Origin: Desulfobacterales bacterium
GTDB taxonomy: Bacteria; Desulfobacterota; Desulfobacteria; Desulfobacterales; Desulfobacteraceae
NCBI GenBank assembly: GCA_022361095.1
Contig: JAKSBO010000373.1
Coordinates: 1-5,067, forward strand
DNA length: 5,067 nucleotides
Direction: 5' to 3'
In this document: positions 1-5,067 of the stretch, one piece after another
How the letters are laid out: every line of letters starts with the position of its first letter
Numbering within the stretch: position 1 is the stretch's first letter
The notes under the pieces: generated by a model
Seen by the model: the letters and a program-made list of their open reading frames with translations, nothing else
What the model was told of the DNA's origin: nothing
Databases searched by the model: none
Translations under genes and position numbers: made by a program

Positions 1-250
1 CATCAATAATGGATTCGATTTTTAAAATCAGATCCATGGAAAAATCACGGTCGGTCCGAATCATAAGATTCAACTTGATCAAGGTATCCAGGATCTCCTT
101 AAAATCAGCACCCGGGTCTTTCTTTTCAGCAGCCGGAGAGGACTGATCTTCAGGGCCGGATGAGACTGTTGGTGCTTTAAGGCTCCGAATAATCAGGCTT
201 AGAGTAAATAGCGCAATAATAAATACGGCAGATATAATCATAATGGTCAT
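1..250 (-). CDS. Membrane-anchored protein of unknown function (partial, C-terminus off the left edge)
   Basis: This reading frame is open from an ATG at 248-250 (minus strand) to the window edge, giving 83 codons without a stop. A good ribosome binding site (GGAAGGAAA, complement of about 258-266) lies roughly 7 bases upstream of the ATG and supports this start. Residues 3-22 are strongly hydrophobic (IMIISAVFIIALFTLSLIIR) and end in Arg/Lys, which looks like an N-terminal membrane anchor with the rest on the cytoplasmic side. A polar linker rich in Ser, Pro, Glu and Lys (about 25-48) follows. The last part (about 50-83) is probably helical, with regularly spaced Leu/Ile, as in a coiled coil or helical bundle. 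I do not recognise the family and the visible part has no catalytic motif. It points away from lepB across the repeat-bearing gap. That it is a real gene is fairly sure; its function is unknown. Confidence 0.72.
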   Translation of the reverse strand, partial: MTIMIISAVFIIALFTLSLIIRSLKAPTVSSGPEDQSSPAAEKKDPGADFKEILDTLIKLNLMIRTDRDFSMDLILKIESIID

Positions 251-277
251 GAAATATTTCCTTCCAGATTTTTTAGT

Positions 278-425
278 GCCCGGCCCAAAACCGTAAATTT
301 TGCCGATGACGCAGTTGACCGCAAATTTTAATCCTTGAAATACGCCATGTATTCCCCAGGTTAAAATATACGCCCGCCTTGTACTCAACAAATTTTCCAG
401 GTTTTCGGTCAGACACTATTTAGAA
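278..425. repeat. Palindromic intergenic repeat, copy 1, interrupted by 69 bases
   Basis: The left part (281-304) matches 677-700 at 23 of 24 positions, and the right part (374-410) matches 701-737 at about 31 of 37. In copy 2 these parts are contiguous; here they are separated by 69 bases (305-373). The ends are inverted: CCAAAACCGTAAATTTT on the left pairs with AAATTTTCCAGGTTTTCGG on the right. The extra 69 bases hold a partial echo of the left end (GACCGCAAATTTT, 316-328) and a small hairpin (AATAC/GTATT, 339-353). No coding potential is seen. It looks like a REP- or MITE-like dispersed element; the family assignment is inference. Confidence 0.7.
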
Positions 426-673
426 AAGCCTTACTTTCTATGAAAGTACCAATAAGTTACTAAGTTTCTTTCATGTTTTGTTGTGGGTTGAGCCTGGGCG
501 CTGATAGACCAGGACGGTAGTACTGTTATACATTAAATGGTGTGAAGTTCAAGTTATTCCGTCCTTTTAACCGTGTTGTCCAAGACAATTCATACCTCAA
601 AGATGTTTCCGGTATTGTTATGCGCCGGGCGTCACCCATACCCCCATTTCCGTGAACCATGCCATACGGCACT
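426..673. other. Gene-free spacer between the two repeat copies
   Basis: No open frame with a ribosome binding site and no tRNA-like fold was found here. It contains the alternative hairpins at 432-474 (separate entry), a small hairpin CCTGG/CCAGG (493-497 with 509-513, 11-base loop) and a short TGCC/GGCA hairpin at 660-671. The rest shows no structure I can name. It could be 5' leader for either divergent gene or simply decayed sequence. Confidence 0.5.
432..474. other. Two mutually exclusive hairpins
   Basis: TACTTTC (432-438) and GAAAGTA (442-448) form a perfect 7-bp stem with a TAT loop. The strand ATGAAAG (440-446) can instead pair perfectly with CTTTCAT (468-474) around a 21-base loop. 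Both stems use 442-446, so they cannot coexist. This layout resembles an attenuator or switch, but no poly-T tract or gene start follows closely, so a function is unproven. Confidence 0.45.
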
Positions 674-751
674 GCACGGCCGAAAACCGTAAATTTTGCC
701 CCGCCTTGTACGATATAAAATTTCCAGATTTTCGGTCGGGGCTAAATAGAA
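674..751. repeat. Palindromic intergenic repeat, copy 2 (compact form)
   Basis: A unit of about 78 bases with inverted ends. The left arm 679-697 begins GCCGAAAACCG and ends AAATTTT; the right arm 717-736 begins AAAATTT and ends TTTTCGGT. The blocks CCGAAAA and AAATTTT are exactly complementary between arms. A second possible pairing is GCCCCG (698-703) with CGGGGC (737-742). It is the uninterrupted sibling of the element at 278-425 and lies about 145 bases upstream of lepB, so it could be cruciform DNA or leader RNA structure. No target-site duplication is evident. Confidence 0.7.
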
Positions 752-799
752 TCCTTTGCGAATTATCTCTAATAATGATAAAAAATTTGCCAATAATAT

Positions 800-828
800 T
801 CTATTCCAGCCGCATCCCGTGATATAAA
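800..828 (+). promoter_or_regulatory. Candidate extended -10 promoter for lepB
   Basis: TGATATAAA at 820-828 fits an extended -10 element (TG, one base, TATAAA at 823-828). The -35 region 17-18 bases upstream (TTCTAT or TCTATT, 799-805) is poor, which an extended -10 can offset. Transcription would begin near 835, leaving a leader of about 60 bases before lepB. The surrounding DNA is AT-rich, so a chance match is possible. Confidence 0.35.
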
Positions 829-895
829 AAAGGATAAAAGATAAACAGGTACCACGGATTAACTTGTTAAACCTAAACCATAAGGACGACGCAGG

Positions 896-1582
896 ATGAT
901 AAAAAAAAATGTAAAACAGAAACTCATATTTGTTTGGAAAAGCTGGGGGGTTTCATTATTTATTGCTTTGATCATTGCAACATCATTTAAATCCGCCATT
1001 GCGGATTGGTATATTATCCCCACAGGTTCCATGAAACCGGCAATAGTTGAAGGGGATAGAGTGTTTGTGAACAAATTGGCTTATGATCTGAAAGTACCAT
1101 ATACGACATGGCATCTTGCAGAATGGGATGTCCCCCAAAGAGGTGAAATCGTGGTTTTTGCTTCACCTGTTGACGGAACGCGGCTGATAAAAAGAGTAAT
1201 CGGCATACCTGGGGATACGGTAGAAATGAAGAACGGCCGGCTCATCATCAATGGAGAGAGCGTGAAATATGAACAGATTGATGATATCCCAAAGCACATT
1301 CACGCAAGCTCATATGACTTTACAGAAGATCTAAACGGCACCCGGCATCCGGTTCGGTTTACGCCTCACCGGAGAGCGATTCGGTCATTCAAATCATCAG
1401 CCGTTCCCGAGGGGAAATATTTTATGATGGGTGATAACCGTGATAACAGCGCAGATTCAAGATACTTCGGATTCGTTGACAGAGACAGCATCCTTGGGCA
1501 GGCAAGATACATTGTCATTTCACTGGACATCAACGATCATTACCAGCCACGCTGGCGGCGCTTTTTTACCGCGTTACTATAA
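896..1582 (+). CDS. lepB: Signal peptidase I (type I leader peptidase)
   Basis: This inner-membrane serine protease removes signal peptides from proteins exported by Sec or Tat; its active site faces the periplasm. The 228-residue product has one N-terminal membrane segment (about 12-31). The family boxes then appear in order: the nucleophile motif PTGSMKP with Ser45; the general-base motif RLIKRVIGIPGDTV with Lys99; and the box-E motif MGDNRDNSADSRYFGFV at about 178-194. All catalytic elements are intact. The length is short compared with two-TM E. coli LepB but normal for single-TM forms. The start ATG follows AAGGA (882-886) by 9 bases. It is not beside lepA, the common partner of lepB; instead a receiver-domain gene follows 59 bases downstream, probably in the same transcript. 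Its coding sequence is visibly more AT-rich than typA. Family assignment is very secure; whether it is the main or an extra signal peptidase cannot be told. Confidence 0.95.
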   Translation: MIKKNVKQKLIFVWKSWGVSLFIALIIATSFKSAIADWYIIPTGSMKPAIVEGDRVFVNKLAYDLKVPYTTWHLAEWDVPQRGEIVVFASPVDGTRLIKRVIGIPGDTVEMKNGRLIINGESVKYEQIDDIPKHIHASSYDFTEDLNGTRHPVRFTPHRRAIRSFKSSAVPEGKYFMMGDNRDNSADSRYFGFVDRDSILGQARYIVISLDINDHYQPRWRRFFTALL

Positions 1583-1641
1583 GTCCGTTTCGGTAATGGC
1601 GCTACAATCCTTGAAAAATGATAAACAATGGAGTTAACGAT

Positions 1642-2298
1642 ATGACTTCAATCATGAAAATATTGGTTGCGGAAGACGGCCGTACGGCAAGAAGCATGCT
1701 CGAAGCAGTCCTGACCAAATGGGGATATGAGGTAACCACGGTATGTGACGGCACCCAAGCCTTGGGCGCGCTCCAGGGAGCGGATGCGCCGAACCTGGCA
1801 GTGCTTGACTGGGAGATGCCGGGAATAAGCGGCCCTGATCTTTGCCGCAAACTTAGGGAAGGAGCACGACAAGATCCGCTTTATCTGATTCTTCTCACCG
1901 GCAGAAATAAGCCGGATGATATCGCACATGGACTTGAATCAGGGGCGGATGACTACATTGCCAAGCCCTATAACATTACTGAGCTGAAAGCACGGGTTGA
2001 TGCGGGCCGGCGTCTGCTGACGCTGCAAAACCAGATGCGGGAGCGGGAAAAATTGCAGGGCGTGCTGGAAATGGCCGGTGCGGTCTGCCATGAACTCAAC
2101 CAGCCGTTGCAGATCGTTTTGGGGTACGCGGAAATGCTGCTTGAAGAGGAAGATAACAACAGTGATACCCTGACAACCATCAAAAAAGAGATTGACCGTA
2201 TCGGGGAGCTGACCCGGCGGATTATGAAAATTACCCGGTATCAGGCCAAACCCTATTTGGAAAGCCGTATCATTGATATTGATCAGTCGTCCGATTAG
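1642..2298 (+). CDS. Response-regulator receiver protein with HisKA segment, no ATPase domain
   Basis: A cytoplasmic signalling protein of 218 residues. Residues 5-125 form a receiver domain: acidic pair Glu11/Asp12, phosphoacceptor Asp56 in LDWEMPG, Thr86 in LLTGR, and Lys108 in AKPY. A helical linker (about 126-140) leads to a HisKA-type dimerisation segment with an H-box CHELNQPLQ, His150 being the expected phosphoacceptor. The protein ends soon after the second helix (about 175-200), so the N, G1 and G2 ATP-binding boxes of a kinase are absent. The DNA after the stop shows no remnant of them, which argues against a recent frameshift. It may act as a phosphorelay or phosphatase partner for separate kinases; this is inference. 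I chose ATG 1642 because GGAG (1630-1633) lies 8 bases upstream; an in-frame ATG at 1618 lacks a binding site. It sits 59 bases after lepB and has no DNA-binding domain. Domain calls are secure, the role is not. Confidence 0.9.
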   Translation: MTSIMKILVAEDGRTARSMLEAVLTKWGYEVTTVCDGTQALGALQGADAPNLAVLDWEMPGISGPDLCRKLREGARQDPLYLILLTGRNKPDDIAHGLESGADDYIAKPYNITELKARVDAGRRLLTLQNQMREREKLQGVLEMAGAVCHELNQPLQIVLGYAEMLLEEEDNNSDTLTTIKKEIDRIGELTRRIMKITRYQAKPYLESRIIDIDQSSD

Positions 2299-2323
2299 GC
2301 CGAAAATTATTCTGATAACGGCC
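2298..2323. other. Hairpin at the stop codon of the receiver gene
   Basis: GGCCG (2298-2302) pairs with CGGCC (2319-2323), and TTAT/ATAA (2307-2310 with 2315-2318) can extend the fold with an AAAA bulge. It begins in the last base of the TAG stop. No T-tract follows, so a classical terminator is not supported; it may be a 3'-end stability structure. Confidence 0.35.
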
Positions 2324-2461
2324 ATGGGCCTGCCTGGCCTGTCAGCGTCCGGGCCCGACCCGCAAAAAAAACACGAAAGTCATGTTACAATTGGTTGAGA
2401 CGCCCTCATATGCAATTGCCTGCCCATTGACTTTCCCTTATGTAATGATTACTTCCTTTTG

Positions 2462-2481
2462 CCGTTTGCAGACGGTATAAT
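2462..2481 (+). promoter_or_regulatory. slyB promoter -10 box with adjoining operator-like palindrome
   Basis: A perfect TATAAT lies at 2476-2481, with a likely start near 2488 and a leader of about 100 bases. The -35 region is weak (TTCCTT, 17 bases upstream). Directly upstream of the -10, CCGTTTGCAGACGG (2462-2475) is symmetrical at 12 of 14 positions and would fill the -35/-10 spacer. A weak -35 with a palindrome in the spacer is typical of regulated promoters, but the binding protein is unknown. Confidence 0.45.
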
Positions 2482-2514
2482 AGCGTCTTACCGGTATCAG
2501 CCCAGGTGTTAACG

Positions 2515-2546
2515 GCCAAAAGACAAGCGGGCCAAGCGCCTTTGGC
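2515..2546 (+). other. Alternative leader hairpins upstream of slyB
   Basis: TTTGGC (2541-2546) can pair with GCCAA (2531-2535) in a tight six-base loop hairpin, or with GCCAAA (2515-2520) in a larger one. Both lie in the predicted slyB leader, about 40 bases before the start codon, and leave the AGGAGG site (2576-2581) exposed. The stems are short, so a regulatory role is speculative. Confidence 0.3.
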
Positions 2547-2588
2547 AACGCGTTTATATATTGAAAATGAAAACCAGGAGGCAGGAAC

Positions 2589-3062
2589 ATGAATACGGCC
2601 GGATCAGGCATTAAGCTTATTGTTTGCATCATGGCTGCAGCAATGATGGCCCTAGCCGGATGTGCGTCATCCAGCTCCAATGTTTATACGTATGAACAGG
2701 CCATGCAAGCCCAGACCGTGGATACAGGGACTGTGGAATCGGTTAAGTCCGTTCTCATCCAAGCCGCCAATCCCCCGGTCATTGGCGGTGCCGTCGGCGG
2801 AGTGACCGGAGGTGTGCTCGGCAGCACCATCGGCAGAGGCCATGGCCGGGATGTGGCCACCATTGTCGGTGCCCTGGCAGGTGCGGCCATCGGTGCCGCC
2901 GTTGAAAAGAAGGCCGGAACCAAAAACGGTTTAGAAATTGTTGTGAACCTTGACAGCGGACGGACCATTGTGGTGGTCCAGGAGGCGGATGTGCCTATGT
3001 TCCCCGGGGACAGGGTGCGGGTGTTAACCGCCCCGGACGGCACCACCCGGATTTCAAAATAA
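2589..3062 (+). CDS. slyB: SlyB-family glycine-zipper outer-membrane lipoprotein
   Basis: The product has 157 residues, close to E. coli SlyB (155). Residues 1-24 are a lipoprotein signal peptide ending in the lipobox LAGC, with Cys25 as the lipidated residue; it would be processed by signal peptidase II. Ala follows the Cys, so there is no inner-membrane retention Asp, and outer-membrane sorting is expected. The mature part matches SlyB along its length: the VYTYEQAMQAQTVDTGTV segment (32-49), a glycine-zipper pair of membrane-inserting helices (about 64-105, many GxxxG spacings), then a C-terminal beta part with GLEIVVNLDSGRTIVVVQ and FPGDRVRVL. In enterobacteria SlyB belongs to the PhoPQ stress regulon and supports the outer membrane; that regulation cannot be assumed here. 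The start follows a perfect AGGAGG (2576-2581) by 7 bases. It has its own promoter and is followed at once by a palindromic repeat, so it is likely a single-gene transcript. Confidence 0.92.
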   Translation: MNTAGSGIKLIVCIMAAAMMALAGCASSSSNVYTYEQAMQAQTVDTGTVESVKSVLIQAANPPVIGGAVGGVTGGVLGSTIGRGHGRDVATIVGALAGAAIGAAVEKKAGTKNGLEIVVNLDSGRTIVVVQEADVPMFPGDRVRVLTAPDGTTRISK

Positions 3063-3186
3063 TGTTTGAACGAAAAGCCCCCCACCTGCGGCGTTGCTGC
3101 ACAAACCTAAAATCCTCACGTACTTTAGTACGCTCCGGTTTTAGCTTTGCTTGCGCCTTGCATCTGGGCAGCTTTTCATCCAAACA
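3063..3186. repeat. Long imperfect palindrome directly after slyB
   Basis: This 124-base inverted repeat starts at the base after the slyB stop. Outer ends are TGTTTG and CAAACA; matching inner blocks include GAAAAGC with GCTTTTC, CCCA with TGGG, CTAAAA with TTTTAG, and a centre of CGTACT-TT-AGTACG (3119-3132). About two thirds of positions pair. The arms resemble a dispersed palindromic repeat I recall from Desulfobacterota and some other proteobacteria. It could act as a two-way transcription stop or protect the slyB mRNA 3' end; there is no long T-tract. The open frame on its minus strand is not a gene. Confidence 0.75.
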
Positions 3187-3191
3187 AGGGG

Positions 3192-3213
3192 TTTCGGTCA
3201 AACACTAAAATAG
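3192..3213. repeat. Third occurrence of the TTTCGGTCARACACTA end motif
   Basis: TTTCGGTCAAACACTA at 3192-3207 matches TTTCGGTCAGACACTA at 403-418 with one difference, and more loosely the right end of the repeat at 674-751 (TTTCGGTC, 730-737). Here it lies just outside a different palindrome. It suggests that the two repeat types share a boundary sequence. Confidence 0.5.
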
Positions 3214-3231
3214 TATTCAGACTAAACGTCA

Positions 3232-3344
3232 CCCATCTGCACGTTACAGAATAAGTCGAAAGCATATTTACCAATTGTACATTTTGGTCACAAATGGTTA
3301 TAAATTTTTCTGTCCTTGCATCTGGGGAACCTCAAGTCCAAACA
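3232..3344. repeat. Second, decayed palindrome upstream of typA
   Basis: The left arm 3232-3254 (CCCATCTGCACG, then ACAGAA) pairs with the right arm 3305-3326 (TTCTGTCC, then TTGCATCTGGG) at about 17 of 22 positions. A central hairpin ACCAATTGT/ACAAATGGT (3270-3278 with 3290-3298) adds 8 of 9 pairs. The right end 3314-3344 is a direct repeat of 3156-3186: CCTTGCATCTGGG is identical, a 10-base segment differs, and TCCAAACA is identical. It is probably an older copy of the element at 3063-3186 or a sister of it. Confidence 0.6.
3275..3304 (+). promoter_or_regulatory. Candidate typA promoter inside the second palindrome
   Basis: TTGTAC (3275-3280) and TATAAA (3299-3304) are separated by 18 bases, giving a start near 3311 and a leader of about 60 bases. 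The -35 matches the consensus at 3 of 6 and the -10 at 5 of 6. An alternative is TGATTATAT (3345-3353), an extended -10 that would leave only a very short leader. The assignment is tentative. Confidence 0.35.
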
Positions 3345-3371
3345 TGATTATATATTGAGTAGCAGGAGAAT

Positions 3372-5067
3372 ATGAAAAAAAACAGTGCAGTAAATGATAA
3401 ATTAAGAAATGTTGCCATCATTGCCCATGTTGACCATGGAAAAACCACGCTGGTGGATGCCATGTTTAAACAAAGCGGCATGTTCCGGGAAGGCCAGGAC
3501 GTGGATGACCGGCTCATGGACTCCATGGACCTGGAGCGGGAACGGGGCATTACCATTGCCGCCAAAAACTGTTCGGTCACATGCAACGGGGTAAAAATCA
3601 ATATTATCGACACCCCGGGCCATGCCGATTTCGGCGGTGAAGTCGAGCGCGCCCTCTCCATGGCCGATTCAGCAATTCTGCTGGTGGATGCCTCCGAAGG
3701 GCCGTTGCCCCAGACCCGGTTTGTACTCAAAAAAACCTTTGAGGCAGGTCTTCCCGTTCTTGTAATCATCAACAAAATCGACCGCAAGGATGCCCGTCCC
3801 GATGAGGTACTGGACATGGTCTACGATCTGTTTATCGACCTTGGTGCCACGGACGACCAGCTTGATTTCACCTATCTTTACGCCATTGGCCGGGACGGAA
3901 TAGTCAAACGGGAACTGGAAGAAGAGGTGGACAACCTTAGGGTGCTCTTTGATATCATTATCAATGAAATGCCGGCACCCTCCTATGACCCTGACGCACC
4001 CTTCCAGATGCTGGTGTCCGACCTTGGCTATTCCGACTACCTTGGGCGTCTTGCCATCGGTAAGGTATTCAACGGCTCAGCCGCCTCCAACGCATCCTTG
4101 GTATGCATGGATGAAGACGGCGGCCAGCAGCAGCTTAAGGTCTCCAAACTCCAATCCTATGACGGCATGACACTGGTGCCGGTGGACCAGGCGGACACCG
4201 GAGATATCGTTGTTCTGGCAGGGATCGAGGATGTAAAAATCGGTGATACCATTTGCACCCGGGAAAACCCCTTGGCCCTGCCCAGGATCTCAGTGGACGA
4301 GCCCACTGTATTCATGCGGTTTGCCATCAACACCTCGCCCTTTGCCGGCAAAGAGGGTAAAAACGTTCAGTCCAGAAAAATCAGGGAGCGCCTCCTCAAG
4401 GAGACCCTGCTCAATGTGGCCATCGAGGTGGAGGAGAGCAGCGAAGACGACAGTTTTGTGGTCAAGGGCCGGGGTGAACTGCAACTGGCCATTCTCATTG
4501 AAACCATGCGCCGGGAGAACTTTGAAGTATGCGTGGGACGGCCCAGGGTCATTTACCGCCAGGAAAACGGCAGGACCCTGGAACCCATCGAACATCTGTT
4601 CGTGGACTGCGATGAGGATTTCATGGGGGTGGTCACCGAAAAGCTCTCTGTGAGAAAGGGTAAAATGACCAACCTGGTAAACAACGGCAAGGGCCGGGTC
4701 CGTCTGGAGTTCTCCATCCCGTCCCGCTCCCTGATCGGGTACCGGGACGAATTCATGACCGACACCCGGGGCACGGGGATCATGAACTCCTATCTGTCCG
4801 GGTATGAACCATATCGCGGGGATTTCCCCGTTCGCTACACCGGTTCCATTGTGTGCGACCGCCAGGGGAAGGCGGTGCCCTATGCCCTGTTCAACCTGGA
4901 ACCCCGGGGACGGCTGTTCATCTCACCGGGCACCCCGGTATACGAAGGCATGGTGATCGGCGAGCACAACCGCCATTCCGACATTGACGTCAATGCCTGC
5001 AAGGAAAAAAAGCTGACCAATATGCGGGCCTCGGGAAAAGACGAAGCCACCATCTGCTCCCCGGTCA
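3372..5067 (+). CDS. typA: Ribosome-associated GTPase BipA/TypA (partial, C-terminus off the right edge)
   Basis: A translational GTPase of the EF-G/LepA group that binds 70S ribosomes and is linked to stress growth and ribosome assembly. The visible 565 codons lack only about 40-50 residues of the usual 600-615. G motifs: G1 AHVDHGKTT (18-26), G2 RGITI (58-62), G3 DTPGHADF (80-87), G4 NKID (134-137). Where E. coli has the G5 YASALNG, this protein reads YAIGRDG (170-176). A beta-barrel domain follows (about 210-300), then the EF-G III-like part with SVDEPTV and [11 protein letters not shown] (307-330), GRGEL near 366, and the BipA-specific C-terminal domain ending in view with [10 protein letters not shown] and DEA. 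The ATG is the only sensible start, because an in-frame TAG lies at 3360-3362; AGGAG (3364-3368) is unusually close, 3 bases away. It is probably its own transcript. Identity is very secure. Confidence 0.96.
   Translation, partial: MKKNSAVNDKLRNVAIIAHVDHGKTTLVDAMFKQSGMFREGQDVDDRLMDSMDLERERGITIAAKNCSVTCNGVKINIIDTPGHADFGGEVERALSMADSAILLVDASEGPLPQTRFVLKKTFEAGLPVLVIINKIDRKDARPDEVLDMVYDLFIDLGATDDQLDFTYLYAIGRDGIVKRELEEEVDNLRVLFDIIINEMPAPSYDPDAPFQMLVSDLGYSDYLGRLAIGKVFNGSAASNASLVCMDEDGGQQQLKVSKLQSYDGMTLVPVDQADTGDIVVLAGIEDVKIGDTICTRENPLALPRISVDEPTVFMRFAINTSPFAGKEGKNVQSRKIRERLLKETLLNVAIEVEESSEDDSFVVKGRGELQLAILIETMRRENFEVCVGRPRVIYRQENGRTLEPIEHLFVDCDEDFMGVVTEKLSVRKGKMTNLVNNGKGRVRLEFSIPSRSLIGYRDEFMTDTRGTGIMNSYLSGYEPYRGDFPVRYTGSIVCDRQGKAVPYALFNLEPRGRLFISPGTPVYEGMVIGEHNRHSDIDVNACKEKKLTNMRASGKDEATICSPV

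Larger units (their letters stand above)
2299..2588. other. Gene-free gap carrying the slyB control region
   Basis: No coding region is supported in this 290-base gap. The left half (about 2324-2440) has a GC-rich patch with GGGCCCG followed by a run of eight A (2364-2371), but no plus-strand terminator. The right half holds the promoter, possible operator and leader hairpins listed separately. A minus-strand open frame here runs into the slyB coding region and is treated as a shadow. Confidence 0.5.

Noticed and set aside
278..751. The two related repeats as a CRISPR array
   Set aside because: Only two copies exist, they are palindromic with different internal lengths, and spacing is about 400 bases with no cas genes in view.
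1543..1567. Perfect hairpin CCAGC/GCTGG followed by six T near the 3' end of lepB, resembling an intrinsic terminator
   Set aside because: It lies inside the coding region, and the T-tract starts six bases after the short 5-bp stem, so it is unlikely to stop transcription.
1618..1641. Upstream ATG at 1618 as the start of the receiver gene
   Set aside because: It has no ribosome binding site, and the extra residues are not part of a receiver domain; ATG 1642 has GGAG 8 bases upstream.
2341..2371. GC-rich GGGCCCG patch followed by eight A as a terminator
   Set aside because: The tract is A, not T, on the plus strand, and on the minus strand the T-run precedes the GC-rich part, so neither orientation fits.
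2438..2680. Minus-strand open frame of 80 codons upstream of and overlapping slyB
   Set aside because: It overlaps the secure slyB start and its own control region, has no good ribosome binding site, and its composition is not protein-like.
2684..3201. Minus-strand open frames opposite slyB and over the long palindrome
   Set aside because: They mirror the glycine-zipper codons (giving Pro/Ala/Thr-rich text) or run through the repeat arms; both are shadows.
3332..3817. Minus-strand open frame of 161 codons opposite typA
   Set aside because: It is the antisense of the highly conserved GTPase domain, and its Ser/Arg-rich text is typical of a shadow.

Overview
The window looks like an ordinary stretch of chromosome from a Gram-negative bacterium. 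My best guess is a sulfate reducer of the Desulfobacter/Desulfobacula type (Desulfobacterota). The Gram-negative part rests on a SlyB-type outer-membrane lipoprotein. The narrower guess rests on the palindromic intergenic repeats and the short REC-HisKA protein, both of which I associate with that group from memory; no search was possible.

Layout. A minus-strand gene for an unknown membrane-anchored protein runs off the left edge (1-250). A gene-free stretch of about 645 bases follows (251-895). It holds two copies of one palindromic repeat, one of them interrupted by 69 bases, and a pair of mutually exclusive hairpins. Next come type I signal peptidase (lepB, 896-1582) and, 59 bases later on the same strand, a receiver protein with a HisKA phosphoacceptor segment but no ATPase domain (1642-2298); these two are probably co-transcribed. 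After a 290-base gap with a good -10 box and a possible operator comes a SlyB-family glycine-zipper lipoprotein (2589-3062). Its stop codon is directly followed by a 124-base imperfect palindrome, then by a second, decayed palindrome that may carry the promoter of the last gene. That gene encodes the translational GTPase BipA/TypA (3372 to the right edge, C-terminus missing).

How the genes relate. LepB releases exported proteins after Sec/Tat translocation. The SlyB-like lipoprotein is itself an envelope protein, but its lipobox means it is matured by signal peptidase II, not LepB. BipA is a ribosome-associated GTPase of stress and assembly. The genes share an envelope/stress flavour but do not form an obvious pathway. 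I see no mobile-element genes, CRISPR array, tRNA or rRNA. The most interesting material is the non-coding repeats, the ATPase-less REC-HisKA protein and the slyB control region. I do not see a clear new multi-gene system.
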